Shown here: positions 63,874 through 64,000 of the stretch, one piece after another
Layout: each line of letters starts with the position of its first letter
Position numbering within the stretch: the stretch's first letter is position 1
Assembly (NCBI GenBank): GCA_026127925.1
Contig: JAJSLM010000007.1
Coordinates: forward strand, 26,163-90,162
DNA: 64,000 bases
Reading direction: 5' to 3'
From: Thermoplasmatales archaeon
Lineage (GTDB): Archaea > Thermoplasmatota > Thermoplasmata > Thermoplasmatales > Thermoplasmataceae
The notes under the pieces: model-generated
What the model saw: only the letters and a program-made list of their open reading frames with translations
Told to the model about the DNA's origin: nothing
Databases searched by the model: none
Program-made: the position numbers and the translations under genes

Positions 63874-64000
63874 TTTAACATTTGCGAGCGGGAATTCCCT
63901 TTTCGCAAGATAGGGGATGAAAGCGAGCGAAAAGCTTATAGTATATGGAGTATAATGGTAACTATGTCTTATGAACTGGACAAAGGTGCACATTCTGTAT
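63874..64000 (+). mobile_element. IS200/IS605-family element, left end and start of tnpA (cut by window edge)
   Basis: TTTAACATTTGC begins a 54-bp left end identical at 48 positions to 25710-25763. A hairpin is intact here: GCGA (63884-63887) pairs with TCGC (63903-63906), and GGGAATTCCC (63890-63899) lies between. A promoter-like CTTATAGTATATGG follows, then a Y1 transposase-like start. The right end and tnpB are outside the window. Confidence 0.72.
63964..64000 (+). CDS. tnpA: IS200-type Y1 transposase TnpA, N-terminus (partial)
   Basis: An ATG at 63964 opens a frame MSYELDKGAHSV that runs off the right edge. The H-S-V-Y start preceded by Lys/Gly is characteristic of IS200/IS605 TnpA, whose next residues normally continue into YHLVFVTKYR. 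Only twelve codons are visible, so the call relies on this match and on the left-end hairpin upstream. TnpA would cut single-stranded DNA with a catalytic Tyr that is not visible here. Confidence 0.6.
   Translation, partial: MSYELDKGAHSV

Overview
The window is a gene-dense stretch of an archaeal chromosome, almost certainly a member of the Thermoplasmatales (Thermoplasma, Ferroplasma or Cuniculiplasma-like). The evidence is a glucose dehydrogenase that closely resembles my recollection of the Thermoplasma acidophilum enzyme, archaeal-only genes (nep1, RqcH/NEMF, archaeal PGI/PMI), A/T-rich TATA boxes about 25 nt upstream of start codons (leaderless transcripts) with Shine-Dalgarno-like motifs mainly inside operons, and moderate GC content. 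No rRNA, tRNA or CRISPR array was seen.

Layout. 1-1649: succinate dehydrogenase operon (end of sdhA, sdhBCD). 1694-7636: dCMP deaminase, membrane glycosyltransferase, gamma-carbonic anhydrase-like protein, orphan D12-type adenine methyltransferase, purC, an unknown gene and a stand-alone PolB-type exonuclease. 7715-13765: a formate dehydrogenase/molybdenum cofactor block with moaA-moaD, then fdhD, a DUF1641 gene and a NuoG-like formate dehydrogenase on the minus strand, then moaE. The pairing resembles Bacillus ForCE, and the active-site His is Gln. 13988-19955: terminal oxidase operon (small membrane protein, CuA subunit II, subunit I, cupredoxin, heme O synthase, a large unknown membrane protein and a CPBP-like protein).

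20104-29745: thioesterase, an unknown protein, a NicO-like metal transporter with a DtxR-type regulator and a palindromic operator, RqcH, PGI/PMI, a decayed IS200/IS605-type element, a LigB/MEMO-like protein, nep1, a SufR-like regulator and HtpX. 29836-36162: an asymmetric heterodimeric ABC exporter, an MFS transporter and small unknown genes. 36341-40858: sugar and surface genes (nucleotidyltransferase, CWC small protein, GT-C membrane protein, SDR epimerase).

40914-47423: a six-gene operon resembling hydrogenase-4/complex I (order C-E-F-G-I-B) whose large subunit has lost all four Ni-Fe cysteines. It is therefore an energy-converting hydrogenase-related (Ehr) complex, and the most interesting system here. 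Its electron donor and proton/ion role are not known; the formate dehydrogenase 30 kb away is only a candidate partner. 47977-49682: ArsR and ArsB. 50397-63663: M13 peptidase, lipoamide-dehydrogenase-like flavoprotein, ACT-domain regulator, MFS, LhgO-like oxidase, glucose dehydrogenase overlapping folD, nadE, a Na+/H+ antiporter and an aldo/keto reductase. The window ends inside a second IS200/IS605 element whose left end matches the decayed copy at 25.7 kb.

The picture is of an aerobic or facultative heterotroph with an oxidative respiratory chain (Sdh, cox), formate oxidation, non-phosphorylative sugar oxidation and several ion-handling systems. Functions are assigned by eye from motifs; no database search was run.
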